Source of the DNA: Hyphomicrobium sp.
GTDB lineage: Bacteria > Pseudomonadota > Alphaproteobacteria > Rhizobiales > Hyphomicrobiaceae
DNA length: 64,000 bases
Direction of reading: 5' to 3'
Assembly (NCBI GenBank): GCA_003987725.1
Contig: RXJH01000003.1
Location: 371,524-435,523, forward strand
A program made the position numbers and the translations under genes. This document shows positions 48,757 through 59,534 of this stretch, piece by piece (within the stretch, counting starts at the first letter, position 1; each line of letters begins with the position of its first letter). The notes under the pieces were generated by a model, which was given only the letters and a program-made list of their open reading frames with translations, was not told the origin of the DNA and did not search any database.

Positions 48757-49260
48757 ATGGAAGGCAAGGCAACAGCGGTCAAAACCCTCGGCACCGCGGA
48801 TATCAACCGTGTGATGAAGCTGCTGCCGCATCGCTATCCGTTCCTTCTGGTCGACCGGATGTACGACATGGACGCGGACGAGAGCTGCGTCGGCGTCAAG
48901 AACGTCACGATCAACGAGCCGTTCTTCCAGGGACACTTTCCCCAGTTCCCCGTCATGCCGGGCGTGCTCATCATCGAAGGCCTCGCGCAGACGGCAGGTG
49001 CGCTCTGCGTCTCCAACGTCGGCCATGACTACAAGGCCGAGCTCGTCTATTTCATGGGCATCGACAACGCCAAGTTCCGTAAGCCCGTTCTGCCCGGCGA
49101 TCAGCTTCACTATCACGTGCGCAAGGTCCGCAATCGCGGCCGCGTCTGGCGCTTCAAGGGCGAAGCGAAGGTGAACGGCAAGACCGTGGCCGAGGCCGAA
49201 ATCAGCGCCATGCTGGCGGACACCGCCGATGCGCGCGCGTTTGCGAGCCAAAATGGCTGA
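48757..49260 (+). CDS. fabZ: 3-hydroxyacyl-[acyl-carrier-protein] dehydratase FabZ
   Basis: FabZ dehydrates hydroxyacyl-ACP in fatty acid elongation and competes with LpxA for hydroxyacyl-ACP. The ATG at 48757 (167 residues) has GGAG upstream. The hotdog fold shows [12 protein letters not shown], the catalytic His in [19 protein letters not shown], and the Glu in the same helix. It overlaps lpxA by 8 bp, consistent with balanced production of the two enzymes. Confidence 0.97.
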   Translation: MEGKATAVKTLGTADINRVMKLLPHRYPFLLVDRMYDMDADESCVGVKNVTINEPFFQGHFPQFPVMPGVLIIEGLAQTAGALCVSNVGHDYKAELVYFMGIDNAKFRKPVLPGDQLHYHVRKVRNRGRVWRFKGEAKVNGKTVAEAEISAMLADTADARAFASQNG

Positions 49261-50059
49261 AGTGGAAGTTCATCCGACCGCCATCGTCGAAGATGGGGCG
49301 AAGCTGGCAGCCGGCGTTAAAGTCGGGCCCTTCTGTGTGGTCGGCCGCGAAGTGACGCTCGCCGAGCGCGTCGAACTCGTGAGCCACGTTGTCGTTGCTG
49401 GAACGACCGATATCGGCCCCGGCACCCGCATCTTTCCGTTCGCATCGATCGGCCATCAGCCGCAGGACCTGAAGTACAAGGGTGAGCCTTGCTCGCTTTC
49501 GATCGGCTCGGAGTGCATCATCCGCGAAGGCGTGACGATGAATCCCGGTACCGCAGGCGGCGGTTCGGTGACGGTCGTCGGCAACGGCTGCGCCTTCCTT
49601 GCGAACAGCCACGTAGGCCACGATTGCCACGTCGGCAACGGCGTCATCTTCTCGAACAACGTCATGCTGGCCGGGCATTGCAACGTCGGTGATTTCGCGA
49701 TCATCGGTGGCGGCGCCGCTGTTATTCAGTATGCGCGCGTCGGCCATCACGCTTTCGTCGGCGGCATGTCGGGCCTCGAAAACGATCTCATCCCCTACGG
49801 CATGGCGCTCGGCAATCGCGCCCATCTCTCGGGGCTGAATATCGTCGGCCTGCAGCGGCGCGGCTTTTCGCGGAATGACATTCACGATCTTCGCCGCGCC
49901 TACCGGCTGCTCTTCGCTGCTGAAGGTACGCTCATCGAGCGTATGGAAGATGTCGCCGAAGAATTCGCCGGTCACGCCTCGGTGCAGGAAATCCTCGCGT
50001 TCATCCGCCAGGGCGGTAAGCGATCGCTGTGCACGCCGAAGAACGGCGAAGAGAGCTGA
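49253..50059 (+). CDS. lpxA: UDP-N-acetylglucosamine acyltransferase
   Basis: LpxA performs the first step of lipid A synthesis. The start ATG at 49253 overlaps the fabZ stop region and gives 268 residues. The beta-helix repeats begin at [20 protein letters not shown]. The active-site segment [16 protein letters not shown] holds the catalytic His, and the C-terminal helical domain is present ([20 protein letters not shown]). It is 8 bp before the lpxI-lpxB fusion. Confidence 0.97.
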   Translation: MAEVEVHPTAIVEDGAKLAAGVKVGPFCVVGREVTLAERVELVSHVVVAGTTDIGPGTRIFPFASIGHQPQDLKYKGEPCSLSIGSECIIREGVTMNPGTAGGGSVTVVGNGCAFLANSHVGHDCHVGNGVIFSNNVMLAGHCNVGDFAIIGGGAAVIQYARVGHHAFVGGMSGLENDLIPYGMALGNRAHLSGLNIVGLQRRGFSRNDIHDLRRAYRLLFAAEGTLIERMEDVAEEFAGHASVQEILAFIRQGGKRSLCTPKNGEES

Positions 50060-50067
50060 AACCGCCA

Positions 50068-52545
50068 ATGGACGATCCGATGAAGCGCATCGGGATCATC
50101 GCTGGAGCCGGTTCGCTTCCTCTTGAAGTCGCCCAAAGCGTCACGCGCCGCGGCGGCGAGGTTCACGTCGTCATGGTCGAGGGCGCAGCCGATCCGGCGC
50201 TCGCCGCGTTTCCGCACACCGTCGTCAATTGGGCCCAGCCTGGACGCGCTATGGCCGCGTTCCGGCGCGCCGGCATCAGTAACGCGCTGCTACTCGGAGG
50301 CTACCGGCGTCCGTCGTTTCTGACGGCGCGCCCCGACCTAGCATTCCTGCGGCTCGCTCCCGCTGTCGTGAAACTCTTGAAGGCAGGCGGCGACGACGCC
50401 GTGCTGCGCGGCGTGCTCGCGCAATTCGAAACACTTGGCCTGCACATCGTCGGCGTCGGTGACGTGGCGCCCGAACTGCTCGTCGGCGAAGGCGACCTGA
50501 CGAAAGTCACGGCCTCGCCGGAAAACGCAGCCGATATCTCACGTGGCTTTGATCTCGTCGCCGCACTCGGACGCTTCGACATCGGCCAGGCCGCCGTCGT
50601 CAGCCGCGGCCACATCGAAGCGATCGAAGGGGCAGAAGGCACGGACCGCATGCTGAAGCGCGTCGCAGAAGCGCGCCGGGCTCGAGGCGACACCGAACGT
50701 TACGGCGTGCTCGTCAAGCGTCCGAAGCCAGGACAGGACCTTCGCGTCGATCTGCCGGCCATCGGCCCGAACACGATCATGGGTGTCGAAGCCGCTGGGC
50801 TCAGCGGCATTGCCGTCATGGCCGATCACGTGCTCGCAGCCAACCGGTCCGAGATGGTCGCGCGCGCTGGCGAGCGAGGCCTCTTCATCGCCGGCATCAA
50901 GGCAGGTGAGGGGACGCGCGAGACGGCGAGCATCCCCAATGTCCGGACGGAAGCGCTGGGTGATCTTGCCGTCAATCCTCCGGCCGAAGCGGATATCGCG
51001 CGCGCCTCCGGCGTTCTTTCCGCGTTGTCCTCTTTTGGCGGCGGCTCGGCGGTCGTCATCAACGGCGGACGCGTCCTCGCCGTTGGCACCTCGGAAGAGC
51101 CAGCAGAAGTCGTCGAACGCGTGCGAACGCTGCGCGGAAAGAATACGCGCCGCCGCGGCATCCTCGTCGTTGGCGAAAAATATCCGCTCGCCGAACCGCT
51201 GGTGACCGCCGCGCGGAACACGCACCTCACAGGCATCGTAACCACCGGCAACGCCGCCGCTCTCGAGGCGTCTCCAAGTGTCATTCGCTTGGCAAACAGT
51301 TCCGCAATGTTCGTCGCCTCTTCAAAATCGGAAACAGGACCGAGGCCGTTGAAAATCTTTCTCGTCGCGGGCGAGCACTCGGGCGACGCGCTCGGCGCCA
51401 AGCTGATCGGCGCGCTGAAGACGCAACATGCGGGCCCGATCGCGTTCTCGGGCGTCGGCGGCGAGGAAATGGCGGCGCTGGGCTTTCGCTCCTTGTTTCC
51501 TATCGAGGACGTCGCCGTCATGGGTCCGATGTCCATCCTGCCAAAGCTGCCGCGCATCGTTCGCCGCGTTTATCAGACCGTCGACGCGGCGATCGCGTTC
51601 GCGCCCGACGTTGTCGTCATCATCGACAGTCCGGAGTTCACGCACCCGATCGCCAAGCGCATCAGGAAACGCGCGCCGGACATCCCGATCGTCGACTATG
51701 TCAGTCCGAGTGTTTGGGCCTGGCGTCCGGGACGCGCCAAGAAAATGCGGCCATACGTCGATCATATTTTGGCGCTTCTGCCGTTCGAGCCGGAAGCGCA
51801 CGCGCGCCTTGGTGGCCCGCCGTGCACTTACGTCGGCCATCCGCTGATCGAAAAGCTCGATGACATTCACAACGCCGATGCGAACGACCTCGCATCCCGC
51901 CTCGGTCTCGCACCCGACCGCCCCGTCCTGCTCGTTCTCCCGGGCAGCCGCACTTCGGAAGTCGAACGCCTGATCGACGTGTTCGGCGAAGCTGTCACGC
52001 GCGTCTCATCTGCGAAGGGGCCGATCGAAGTCGTCATTCCGGCCGTCCGACACTTGCGCGATCGCATCGTCGCTAAAACCGAGGCATGGACACCGAAGCC
52101 GCACATCATCGATGCGTCGGCGGCAAACGACAAATACGCGGCCATGCGTCTTGCCCGCGCCGCGCTCGCGGCATCCGGCACGGTGACGCTCGAACTCGCG
52201 CTCGCCGGTACGCCATCGGTCGTCGCCTACAAGGTCGACAAGGTGATGGCGAACCTGCGGTTCCTGCTGAAGGTGCCGAGCGTCGTGCTGGCGAACCTCG
52301 TGATCGGAAGGAACGTCTATCCCGAATATCTGCAGGAGGCATGCACGGCCGAAAATCTGGCAAACGCCATCGGGCCGCTTCTAGGCGATACCGATGCCCG
52401 TTCGGCGCAACTCGAAGGACTAAGCCTCGCGCCGGAAAAGCTCCGCCTCGCCGCCTCGAGTCCAAGCGAGGCGGCAGCGGCTGTCGTGTTGTCGGTTGCA
52501 GCCGGTCAGGCCGAGGGGAAATCGCGGCGCGGCGGCCCGATGTAG
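50068..52545 (+). CDS. lpxI-lpxB: LpxI-LpxB fusion: UDP-2,3-diacylglucosamine diphosphatase and lipid-A-disaccharide synthase
   Basis: One 825-residue frame covers both enzymes. Residues about 5-140 are the LpxI N-domain ([17 protein letters not shown]) and 155-277 its catalytic domain ([28 protein letters not shown]). Residues about 309-417 resemble a decayed second copy of that catalytic domain, without the DLRVDLP motif. Residues 428-825 are a full LpxB ([38 protein letters not shown]). LpxI converts UDP-2,3-diacylglucosamine to lipid X; LpxB joins the two, so the fusion links consecutive steps. An internal TTG at 51349 with AGGA 9 bp upstream could also give LpxB alone. The 3' end overlaps gltA by 40 bp. 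Confidence 0.92.
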   Translation: MDDPMKRIGIIAGAGSLPLEVAQSVTRRGGEVHVVMVEGAADPALAAFPHTVVNWAQPGRAMAAFRRAGISNALLLGGYRRPSFLTARPDLAFLRLAPAVVKLLKAGGDDAVLRGVLAQFETLGLHIVGVGDVAPELLVGEGDLTKVTASPENAADISRGFDLVAALGRFDIGQAAVVSRGHIEAIEGAEGTDRMLKRVAEARRARGDTERYGVLVKRPKPGQDLRVDLPAIGPNTIMGVEAAGLSGIAVMADHVLAANRSEMVARAGERGLFIAGIKAGEGTRETASIPNVRTEALGDLAVNPPAEADIARASGVLSALSSFGGGSAVVINGGRVLAVGTSEEPAEVVERVRTLRGKNTRRRGILVVGEKYPLAEPLVTAARNTHLTGIVTTGNAAALEASPSVIRLANSSAMFVASSKSETGPRPLKIFLVAGEHSGDALGAKLIGALKTQHAGPIAFSGVGGEEMAALGFRSLFPIEDVAVMGPMSILPKLPRIVRRVYQTVDAAIAFAPDVVVIIDSPEFTHPIAKRIRKRAPDIPIVDYVSPSVWAWRPGRAKKMRPYVDHILALLPFEPEAHARLGGPPCTYVGHPLIEKLDDIHNADANDLASRLGLAPDRPVLLVLPGSRTSEVERLIDVFGEAVTRVSSAKGPIEVVIPAVRHLRDRIVAKTEAWTPKPHIIDASAANDKYAAMRLARAALAASGTVTLELALAGTPSVVAYKVDKVMANLRFLLKVPSVVLANLVIGRNVYPEYLQEACTAENLANAIGPLLGDTDARSAQLEGLSLAPEKLRLAASSPSEAAAAVVLSVAAGQAEGKSRRGGPM
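50992..51318 (+). repeat. Decayed duplicate of the LpxI C-terminal domain inside the fusion gene
   Basis: The encoded segment [18 protein letters not shown] then [12 protein letters not shown]...ERVRTLR...RRGILV...GIVTTGNAA parallels, in order, [29 protein letters not shown]...KRVAEAR...RYGVLV...GIAVMADHV of the intact LpxI domain just upstream. The catalytic-domain hallmark ([11 protein letters not shown]) is missing. The match was seen by eye at protein level; nucleotide similarity is not obvious, so the duplication would be old. Confidence 0.65.
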
Positions 52546-53816
52546 AGCTGCCGCGGACGGCCGATGCGCTGCTCCGGATCCTCGATCATTTCTTTCCACT
52601 GCGCGATCCAGCCGACCGTCCGCGCGACGGCGAACAGCACGGTGAACATATCGACTGGGAAGCCCATCGCCCGAAGGGTGATGCCGGAATAGAAGTCGAT
52701 GTTCGGATAGAGCTTCTTCTCGATGAAGTACTCGTCCTGAAGCGCAATGCGCTCCAGTTCCATCGCCACCTTCAACAGCGGGTCGTCGCCGTGACCGAGG
52801 GCATCGAGCACTTCGTGGCAGGTCTTCTGCATCACCTTGGCGCGCGGATCGTAGTTCTTGTAGACGCGATGGCCGAACCCCATCAGCCGGAAGCCGGATG
52901 ACTTGTCCTTGGCGCGCTTTACGAATTCAGGAACGCGATCGACGGTGCCGATTTCCTTCAGCATGTTCAGTGCAGCTTCGTTGGCGCCGCCGTGCGCAGG
53001 CCCCCAAAGGCAGGCGATGCCGGCCGAGATGCACGCGAAGGGATTGGCTCCCGATGAGCCCGCCAGGCGCACCGTCGAGGTGGAGGCGTTCTGCTCGTGA
53101 TCCGCATGCAGGATGAAGATGCGATCCAGCGCCCGAGAAATGATCGGATTGACGATGTAGGGCTCGCACGGAACGGCGAAGCACATCTGCAGGAAGTTCG
53201 ACGTGTAGTCGAGATCGTTGCGCGGATAGATGAAGGGCTGGCCCATCGAATATTTGTAGGCCATTGCCGCCATCGTCGGCATCTTCGCGATCATGCGGTG
53301 GCTCGCGACCTCGCGCTGCCCCGGATCGTTGATGTCGGTCGAGTCGTGATAGAACGATGACAGCGCGCCGACAGTCCCGACCATGACCGCCATCGGATGC
53401 GCGTCACGCCGGTAGCCCGTGAAGAATCGGGTCATCTGCTCATGAACCATCGTGTGGTTCGTGATCGTCTTACGGAAGCCGATGAACTCGCTGTTGGTCG
53501 GCAACTCGCCGTAAAGCAGCAGATAGCAGACTGCCAGGAAGTTCGTGTTTTCCGCGAGCTGATCAATGGGATAGCCGCGATAGAGCAACTCCCCCTTGTC
53601 ACCGTCGATGTAGGTGATCGAGCTCTTACAGTTCGCGGTCGAGGTGAAGCCCGGATCGTAGGTGAAGCAGCCGGTATCCTTATAGAGGCTCGTAACGTCG
53701 ATGACGTCCGGGCCAATGGAGCCGGAACGCACCGAAAGCTGAACCTGCTTGTTGTCGACCGTCAATGTTGCGCTGGGCTTCGTTCCGCCCTTAGCAGCTT
53801 TGTCGTGGATGTTCAT
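52506..53816 (-). CDS. gltA: Citrate synthase (type II)
   Basis: GltA condenses acetyl-CoA and oxaloacetate at the start of the TCA cycle. The 436-residue protein has the type II N-terminal extension ([20 protein letters not shown]), the catalytic His segments ([19 protein letters not shown] and [18 protein letters not shown]), and the C-terminal Asp region. Length fits hexameric type II enzymes. It converges on lpxI-lpxB with a 40-bp overlap of coding ends. A candidate promoter lies at 53945-53973. Confidence 0.97.
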   Translation of the reverse strand: MNIHDKAAKGGTKPSATLTVDNKQVQLSVRSGSIGPDVIDVTSLYKDTGCFTYDPGFTSTANCKSSITYIDGDKGELLYRGYPIDQLAENTNFLAVCYLLLYGELPTNSEFIGFRKTITNHTMVHEQMTRFFTGYRRDAHPMAVMVGTVGALSSFYHDSTDINDPGQREVASHRMIAKMPTMAAMAYKYSMGQPFIYPRNDLDYTSNFLQMCFAVPCEPYIVNPIISRALDRIFILHADHEQNASTSTVRLAGSSGANPFACISAGIACLWGPAHGGANEAALNMLKEIGTVDRVPEFVKRAKDKSSGFRLMGFGHRVYKNYDPRAKVMQKTCHEVLDALGHGDDPLLKVAMELERIALQDEYFIEKKLYPNIDFYSGITLRAMGFPVDMFTVLFAVARTVGWIAQWKEMIEDPEQRIGRPRQLYIGPPRRDFPSA

Positions 53817-53944
53817 GCTCGCAACCTCGCCCCGGAAGACACGACCGATGCCTGAAGTAACTATCGCATTTCCCGTGCGCGGGGCTGATGTCGGCGGCCC
53901 GGCGTAGGTTTGGCGGCCTTCAAAAAAGCAATCGGCTAATGAAG

Positions 53945-53973
53945 GATTTAACGGATTTTTTGCGGTGCGGCAA
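53945..53973 (-). promoter_or_regulatory. Putative gltA promoter
   Basis: On the minus strand, TTGCCG (53973-53968) and TAAATC (53950-53945) are 17 bp apart in the 185-bp gap between gltX and gltA. The transcript would begin near 53938 with a leader of about 120 nt. The call is consensus-based only. Confidence 0.35.
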
Positions 53974-54001
53974 GAGATCGTTAAGGTGCCGCTTATCGAG
54001 G

Positions 54002-55543
54002 TTAACCGGCGGCATCCGCGATCCGGTCGAGGCTCTCCTCACGCCCGAGCACCTCGAGCACGTTGAACACCGGTGGCGAAACCGAGCGCCCCGTGAGCGC
54101 CGCGCGAAGCGGCTGTGCGACGTTGCCGAGCTTCAGGCCCTTCTCTTCCGCGTAGGCTTTGACCTTGGCTTCCAAGAAGGCCGCAGACCATTCCGCCTCG
54201 CCGACCTCTGACAAGAGTTTGAGCACGTCGGCGTTCGAGGCGCGGCCTTCCGGCCCGAGCAGCTTCGCCGCCTTGTCCTCGAGCTTCAACGGCCGTTCTG
54301 CAACGATGAACAGCGCACCGCCAACGAGTTCCGCGAGCGTCTTCGAGCGTTCCTTGAGCGACGGAATGGCTTGCGTGAATTTTCTCCAGCCCTTGGCGGC
54401 GAAGAGATCCGCAAGCAGCTTGCCCGACAAGACTGCGGGAAGCTGCCGCAACACTTCGCGCGCCAAAGCGATGTCCGGCCGCGCCGGAGCTTTGGGATCG
54501 GACGGCAGTTCCACGAGCGCCTGAAAATTGAGATGCGGCAGCATTCCGCGAACGTGCTCTTCGAGTTCATCATCACCAGCGGCGCGAATGTAGTGACCGT
54601 TGAGATCGTCGAGCTTCTTGAAGTCGAGCCGCGCCGGGCTCTTGTTGATGCCGTCGATGTCGAACCAGCGGATGAGATCGTCTGTTGAAATGATCTCGTC
54701 GTCGCCATGGCTCCAGCCGAGGCGCACGAGATAATTGCGGAGCGCGACCGGCAGGTAGCCCATGTCGCGATATTCTTCGACACCCTGCGCGCCGTGGCGT
54801 TTCGAAAGCTTCGCGCCGTCCGCCCCATGAATGAGCGGAACGTGCGCGAATTCCGGAACATGCCAGCCCATGCCCTGATAAATCTGCGTCTGCCGCGCCG
54901 CGTTGGTCAGATGATCGGCGCCGCGGATGACGTGCGTGATCTCCATGTCATGATCGTCGACCACGACGGCGAGATTGTACGTCGGGTTGCCGTCGGACCT
55001 GAGGATGATCAGATCGTCGAGATCCTTGTTCGGGAACGCCACGCGGCCCTGCACGTGATCGTTGACGATCGTCTCGCCCTCGCGCGGCGCCTTGAGGCGA
55101 ACGGCCGGCTTCACGTCTTTCGGCGCATCCTTCGGATCGCGGTCGCGCCAGGGCGAAAGGAAAATCTGCGGCCGCCCCTCGGCCTTTGCCTTCTCGCGCG
55201 CGGCCTCGATTTCGGCGGGCGATGAATAACAGTAATAGGCGGCGCCGCGGGCAAGAAGCTCGCTCGCAACCTCCCGATGCCGGTCCGCGCGCGAAAACTG
55301 CGAGACGACCTGGCCGTCCCATTCGAGCCCGAGCCACTTTACGCCGTCGAGGATGGCTGCAACCGCCGCCTCGTTGTTGCGCTCGCGATCCGTGTCCTCG
55401 ATGCGCAGCAGGAACCGTCCGCCGCGGCCGCGCGCGTAGAGCCAGTTGAAGAGTGCCGTGCGCGCGCCTCCGATGTGCAGATAACCCGTCGGAGAGGGTG
55501 CAAATCGTACGATGGGCGCACTCGGTGTAACGGTCTCGGACAT
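54002..55543 (-). CDS. gltX: Glutamyl-tRNA synthetase
   Basis: GltX charges tRNA-Glu. The start at 55543 (513 residues) is set by the N-terminus [20 protein letters not shown] (HIGH motif as HIGG) and AAGG upstream. The class I KMSKS loop reads GAKLSKRHG (near 260), followed by the anticodon-binding domain. The frame stays open for another 324 codons upstream, antisense to comEC; that part is not coding. It is followed on the same strand by gltA after 185 bp. Whether it is the discriminating GluRS or one of two paralogues, common in alphaproteobacteria, cannot be told here. Confidence 0.95.
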   Translation of the reverse strand: MSETVTPSAPIVRFAPSPTGYLHIGGARTALFNWLYARGRGGRFLLRIEDTDRERNNEAAVAAILDGVKWLGLEWDGQVVSQFSRADRHREVASELLARGAAYYCYSSPAEIEAAREKAKAEGRPQIFLSPWRDRDPKDAPKDVKPAVRLKAPREGETIVNDHVQGRVAFPNKDLDDLIILRSDGNPTYNLAVVVDDHDMEITHVIRGADHLTNAARQTQIYQGMGWHVPEFAHVPLIHGADGAKLSKRHGAQGVEEYRDMGYLPVALRNYLVRLGWSHGDDEIISTDDLIRWFDIDGINKSPARLDFKKLDDLNGHYIRAAGDDELEEHVRGMLPHLNFQALVELPSDPKAPARPDIALAREVLRQLPAVLSGKLLADLFAAKGWRKFTQAIPSLKERSKTLAELVGGALFIVAERPLKLEDKAAKLLGPEGRASNADVLKLLSEVGEAEWSAAFLEAKVKAYAEEKGLKLGNVAQPLRAALTGRSVSPPVFNVLEVLGREESLDRIADAAG

Positions 55544-55654
55544 TGGACCTTTTTTGCTCGCCTGCCATTGAGGGAATGAGGCTCCGCTCGTAGCATGTGA
55601 GGAGGAACAAGTTAAGAGGCCGCAAATAGCGGCTTGGCTTGCAATGGGCGGGGC

Positions 55655-57991
55655 ATGTCGGTCGAAGCGGCGGGGCCAGAGAGCGGATTTCCAGCGCAAC
55701 CGGAGCGCGGATTGGGCCGCGCCGCCCTTCTGTTCGAAGCCGAACGGGAGAGCTTCTTTCTCTGGGCTCCGGTCTGTCTCGGCGCCGGCATCGCTGCCTA
55801 CTTTGCACTCTCCGTCGAGCCGCCGATGCTCATGGCGTTCGCGCCCGTCGTGCTGGCGCTTATTCTGCGTTCGACCGTCCGCGCCGGCACGTTGGCTGCA
55901 ACGATGACGATGGCATTTGTTTTGGCCGGAACCGGCTTTGCACTTGCAAAGCTGCGTGTCGAAGCGGTGCGCGCGCCGGTTTTGACCAAAGCCCTCCACA
56001 GCGTCGAGATCACGGGCACCGTAACGATGGTCGAAGCGAAGATCCCGAGAGGTCAGCGGCTCACGATACGCAAGCCCGAGATTGCGGGCCTGAGCGCCAG
56101 TCAAACCCCCGCGGTCATTCGCATCCGCACGATGTCCGCGCGAGTGCTCGCAGCACCGGGAGACCGCATTCGCATAAAGGCGAACCTGTCGCCGCCTGCA
56201 AAACCGCAGCTGCCCGGCGGCTTCGACTACGCGCGCACTGCCTGGTTCGATTCTGTCGGCGCCGTCGGATATGCCTTCGCGGCGCCCGTTATCGAAGGGC
56301 ACGAGGAATCCGGCACGATTACCCAGTGGTATCGCCAGGCGATCGAAACCGTTCGCCAGGGAATTGCCGTTCGCATTCGCCAGGCGTTGCCGGGAGAAAC
56401 CGGCGAAATCGCGCTCGCGCTGATAACCGGTGAACGCGGCGGCATCACAGCCGAGACGAACAACGCCTTCAAGAATTCCGGCCTCTTCCACATCCTGTCG
56501 ATCTCCGGCCTGCATATGGTGATCGCAGCCGGCGCCGTGTTCTATTCGGTCCGCTTGCTGCTCGCTGCCGTTCCGCTGATCGCGCTGACCTTGCCGATCA
56601 AGAAAATCGCCGCGGCATTGGGAATTCTGAGCGCGATCGCCTATCTCGCGATTTCCGGCGGCCAGTTTGCAACGGTCCGTTCGGCGCTGATGATCCTGAT
56701 CATCTTCGGAGCCGTCCTTCTCGATCGGCCCGCACTGGCGTTGCGCAACGTGGCGCTTGCCGCGTTCCTGATCCTCCTCGTCTATCCCGAAAGCCTGCTC
56801 GACGCCGGCTTTCAGATGTCGTTTGCCGCCGTCACCGCGCTGATCGCGTCACACGAGACTTTGAGTAATTTCCTCGGAAGGGAGTCGCGGCCGCATCCGC
56901 TGCTGAAGATCGTGAAGTTCTTCGGCGAAATCATCGCCTCGACACTTGTTGCGAGCGTCGCCGTCGCGCCGTTCGCCGCCTACAACTTCCACCAGAGCCA
57001 GCAATACGCCGTGCTTGGCAACATGATCGCCATTCCGATCTGCAATATCCTCGTCATGCCGTCGGCGCTGCTCGCGATGGTGCTGATGCCGTTCGGACTG
57101 GAAGGGATCGGTCTGAAGCCGATGGGCTGGGGCATCGAAGGCATGGCGTGGTGCGCGAACAAGGTCGGCGCATTGCCGGGCGCCGTCGGACACATTCCGG
57201 AAATTCCGGCGCTCGCGTTCGTCCTGATGCTCGCGGGCGGAATATGGCTGTCGCTCTGGCAGACGCGCATCCGCCTTCTGGGCATCGCACTCGTGTTTCT
57301 CGGTCTGCTCGTCGCGCCTTGGATGCCACGGCCCGATATTCTGATCGGTCAGAAGGGCTTGATCGCCGTGCGCGACGCTTCCGGAAAACTCTCCGCGTTG
57401 CCGTCGAAAGGCTCGAAATACGATCTCGACCGGTGGCTCGAATATGACGGCGATGGCCGCACTGCGCGCGAGGCACAACGCGGCGACGCGTTCACATGCG
57501 ACGCGGCCGGATGCATCGCCCATGTCAAAGGCGCAACCGTCGCCGTCGCTCAGCATCCCGCGGCGATCGTCGACGATTGCTTGAACGCCGACGTGCTGGT
57601 CATCAACGACCCGAAGCCGGACGACTGCGCCGTGCCCAGAACCGTTATCGATGTCTTCGACCGCTGGCGTAACGGCGCCTACGCGCTCTATGTCGAGCGG
57701 AACGACGACAGCCCGGAACCGCGCGTGCGCCTCGAAACCGTCGCCGCCCATCGCGGCGAGCGGCCGTGGAGCGTGATGCCGGAGCGGAAGACTCCCGGAT
57801 TGCCGAAGCCGCGCATTGCGGAGACGCCGGGGGCGGGGGCCCCGCCAACTGCGCAGGTGCGCTCAGCCGAGCAGGCCGAAGCCGGGCCGCGAACCCGGGC
57901 CGAAGACGATCCGGGGGAGGGGCCAGAACTCGCAAGCGACTGGCCTGAAGATGACCCTCCCGGCTTGGCCCCCACGAGCGAGGCTCAGTAG
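55655..57991 (+). CDS. comEC: ComEC/Rec2-type DNA uptake channel protein
   Basis: ComEC forms the inner-membrane channel for single-stranded DNA in natural transformation. The ATG at 55655 gives 778 residues. An N-terminal hydrophobic part with an OB-like periplasmic domain (about 50-200) is followed by the competence domain with [20 protein letters not shown] and many membrane helices to about 550. A C-terminal soluble part (about 555-700) is a beta-lactamase-like remnant without an HxHxDH zinc motif. The last 80 residues are Pro/Glu-rich. It is divergent from gltX and overlaps the end of lexA by 7 bp. No other competence gene is in view. Confidence 0.9.
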   Translation: MSVEAAGPESGFPAQPERGLGRAALLFEAERESFFLWAPVCLGAGIAAYFALSVEPPMLMAFAPVVLALILRSTVRAGTLAATMTMAFVLAGTGFALAKLRVEAVRAPVLTKALHSVEITGTVTMVEAKIPRGQRLTIRKPEIAGLSASQTPAVIRIRTMSARVLAAPGDRIRIKANLSPPAKPQLPGGFDYARTAWFDSVGAVGYAFAAPVIEGHEESGTITQWYRQAIETVRQGIAVRIRQALPGETGEIALALITGERGGITAETNNAFKNSGLFHILSISGLHMVIAAGAVFYSVRLLLAAVPLIALTLPIKKIAAALGILSAIAYLAISGGQFATVRSALMILIIFGAVLLDRPALALRNVALAAFLILLVYPESLLDAGFQMSFAAVTALIASHETLSNFLGRESRPHPLLKIVKFFGEIIASTLVASVAVAPFAAYNFHQSQQYAVLGNMIAIPICNILVMPSALLAMVLMPFGLEGIGLKPMGWGIEGMAWCANKVGALPGAVGHIPEIPALAFVLMLAGGIWLSLWQTRIRLLGIALVFLGLLVAPWMPRPDILIGQKGLIAVRDASGKLSALPSKGSKYDLDRWLEYDGDGRTAREAQRGDAFTCDAAGCIAHVKGATVAVAQHPAAIVDDCLNADVLVINDPKPDDCAVPRTVIDVFDRWRNGAYALYVERNDDSPEPRVRLETVAAHRGERPWSVMPERKTPGLPKPRIAETPGAGAPPTAQVRSAEQAEAGPRTRAEDDPGEGPELASDWPEDDPPGLAPTSEAQ

Positions 57992-58740
57992 CGCCTGAGC
58001 AGCCCGACGAGCCGCCCCTGAATGTCGATTTGATCCGGCCCGAAAATGCGCGTCTTGAATTCCGGATTGGCCGCCTCGAGCGCGATGGTCGAGCCCTTCT
58101 TGCGCAGCCGCTTCAGCGTCGCTTCCTCGCCCTCGACGAGCGCGACGATGATGTCGCCGTTCTCGGCGTTGTTGCAGCGCCGGATGATGACCGTATCGCC
58201 GTCATGAATGCCCGCCTCGATCATCGAATCGCCCTTAACTTCCAGCGCGAAATGCTCGCCATTCGTCAGAATGTCGGGCGGCACGGCGATGTCGTGGGTG
58301 TGGTTCTGAATGGCGCTGATCGGCGTACCGGCGGCGATCCGGCCCATGACCGGGATCGACACCGTTCGTGCATCGATGACGTGCGAAGGCGGCGGCGGAG
58401 CGACGCTCGCCCGCGGCCCGGAACCCTCGATCACGCTCGGCTGGAAACCGCCGCGCTGCGGTGCGATCGAAGCGACGGACGCGCCTGCACCCGCGCTCTG
58501 ACCCACGCTTTGGCCAGCGCTCTGATTGTCCGGAAGCTTGATCACTTCGATGGCGCGCGCCCTGTGCGGCAGACGGCGGATGAACCCGCGCTCTACAAGG
58601 GCGGTGATGAGCCGATGAATGCCGGACTTCGACCGGAGATCCAGCGCATCCTTCATTTCATCGAAGGAGGGAGGCACGCCGCGTTCCTGCATGCGCGCGT
58701 GGATGAAGAGCAGCAGGTCTTTCTGTTTCTCGGTGAGCAT
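57985..58740 (-). CDS. lexA: LexA repressor (SOS regulator)
   Basis: LexA represses DNA-damage genes and self-cleaves when RecA is activated. The start at 58740 gives 251 residues. N-terminal winged helix ([20 protein letters not shown], then [18 protein letters not shown]), then an unusually long low-complexity linker (about 75-125, Ser/Gln/Ala/Gly-rich). The peptidase domain has the cleavage site in GRIAAGTPI, catalytic Ser in [11 protein letters not shown], and Lys in [14 protein letters not shown]7-GTTC box is 111 bp upstream, so it is autoregulated. It converges on comEC with a 7-bp overlap. Confidence 0.96.
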   Translation of the reverse strand: MLTEKQKDLLLFIHARMQERGVPPSFDEMKDALDLRSKSGIHRLITALVERGFIRRLPHRARAIEVIKLPDNQSAGQSVGQSAGAGASVASIAPQRGGFQPSVIEGSGPRASVAPPPPSHVIDARTVSIPVMGRIAAGTPISAIQNHTHDIAVPPDILTNGEHFALEVKGDSMIEAGIHDGDTVIIRRCNNAENGDIIVALVEGEEATLKRLRKKGSTIALEAANPEFKTRIFGPDQIDIQGRLVGLLRRY

Positions 58741-58850
58741 CGCGTTTCGTCTCAAGCCTTTGCTGGCTGCGCGAGCGCCGACGGCCGAAACGCTGACCAC
58801 CAGCCGGTCACCCGCAGGATGACGGTACAAATCATGTATGTACGCTACAC

Positions 58851-58865
58851 GTTCTCGTCTCGTTC
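58851..58865 (-). promoter_or_regulatory. SOS box upstream of lexA
   Basis: GTTCTCGTCTCGTTC, that is GTTC-N7-GTTC, is the direct-repeat LexA site established for alphaproteobacteria (GAAC-N7-GAAC on the lexA strand). It lies 111 bp before the lexA start, consistent with autorepression. Confidence 0.85.
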
Positions 58866-58914
58866 CGCAAGTGCACCGTGCAACGCGGCTGTGTTTACGT
58901 TCGAAATTTCGCTT

Positions 58915-59286
58915 TCAGAAAGGAGGATACTTCACCTTCCAACCCGTTGCCGCGGTCAGTCGATCGAAGTTGTCGTCTAATCCCGATGTCAGCCCATATA
59001 ACGTTGCCCGAATCGATCTGACGGGCTCGTCCGCCTCAAAATAAAACCGGATTGACCCTCGCTCGCTTCGTTTAAAGTCCGCCTCGTAATGCGGATAGCG
59101 AAGCGATACGGCAAAGAGTCGAAGGAACCATGGAACACGCTTTTTAAATTCGGCAACGCTGCGCGGCTCTTCCGCTTGGTACCGGAATTCCGTGCCCGGA
59201 AATGCCTCTGACAACTGGCGCTTTATGTCTGCAATGGGGCCAAGAGGACGTCGGTCGGGGCGACGTATAGTGCAACTCAGAGACAT
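58915..59286 (-). CDS. Hypothetical protein
   Basis: The start at 59286 gives a 123-residue protein; an ATG at 59358 would add 24 residues that look unconserved. It has no signal peptide. It is mixed alpha/beta, opening with CTIRRPDRRPLGPIADIKRQ and containing PWFLRLFAVSLRYPHYEADF and an antiparallel-looking GSIRFYFEADEPVRSIRATL. Codon use resembles that of neighbours. The family is not recognised and no role can be proposed. It lies upstream of lexA on the same strand, but the SOS box lies between them. Confidence 0.55.
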   Translation of the reverse strand: MSLSCTIRRPDRRPLGPIADIKRQLSEAFPGTEFRYQAEEPRSVAEFKKRVPWFLRLFAVSLRYPHYEADFKRSERGSIRFYFEADEPVRSIRATLYGLTSGLDDNFDRLTAATGWKVKYPPF

Positions 59287-59534
59287 ATCGGGACCATTCA
59301 GCTGCGATGGGCTTATTACACGTCTTCGGGCGTCTAGGCTTCGGTGCGACCTCATCAATTAAGCCCATAATCTCTTCGACAGTCGAGCGGAGAAGCCGGA
59401 ACCCCCAACGCCCAACTTCCGCCGCGCTGGAGCCGCGCAAATGCACGAAGACCATGCGACGGAAAGCTCGACGCCGCCGGTTCAACACCGGAGCAGCAAT
59501 TTGGACGGCCGTTTGAGCGGGGCATTGTCGGGCC

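Noticed and set aside
55544-56515. 324-codon in-frame upstream extension of gltX
   Set aside because: It is antisense to comEC, low in family-like sequence, and the GluRS N-terminus with its ribosome-binding site is clear at 55543.
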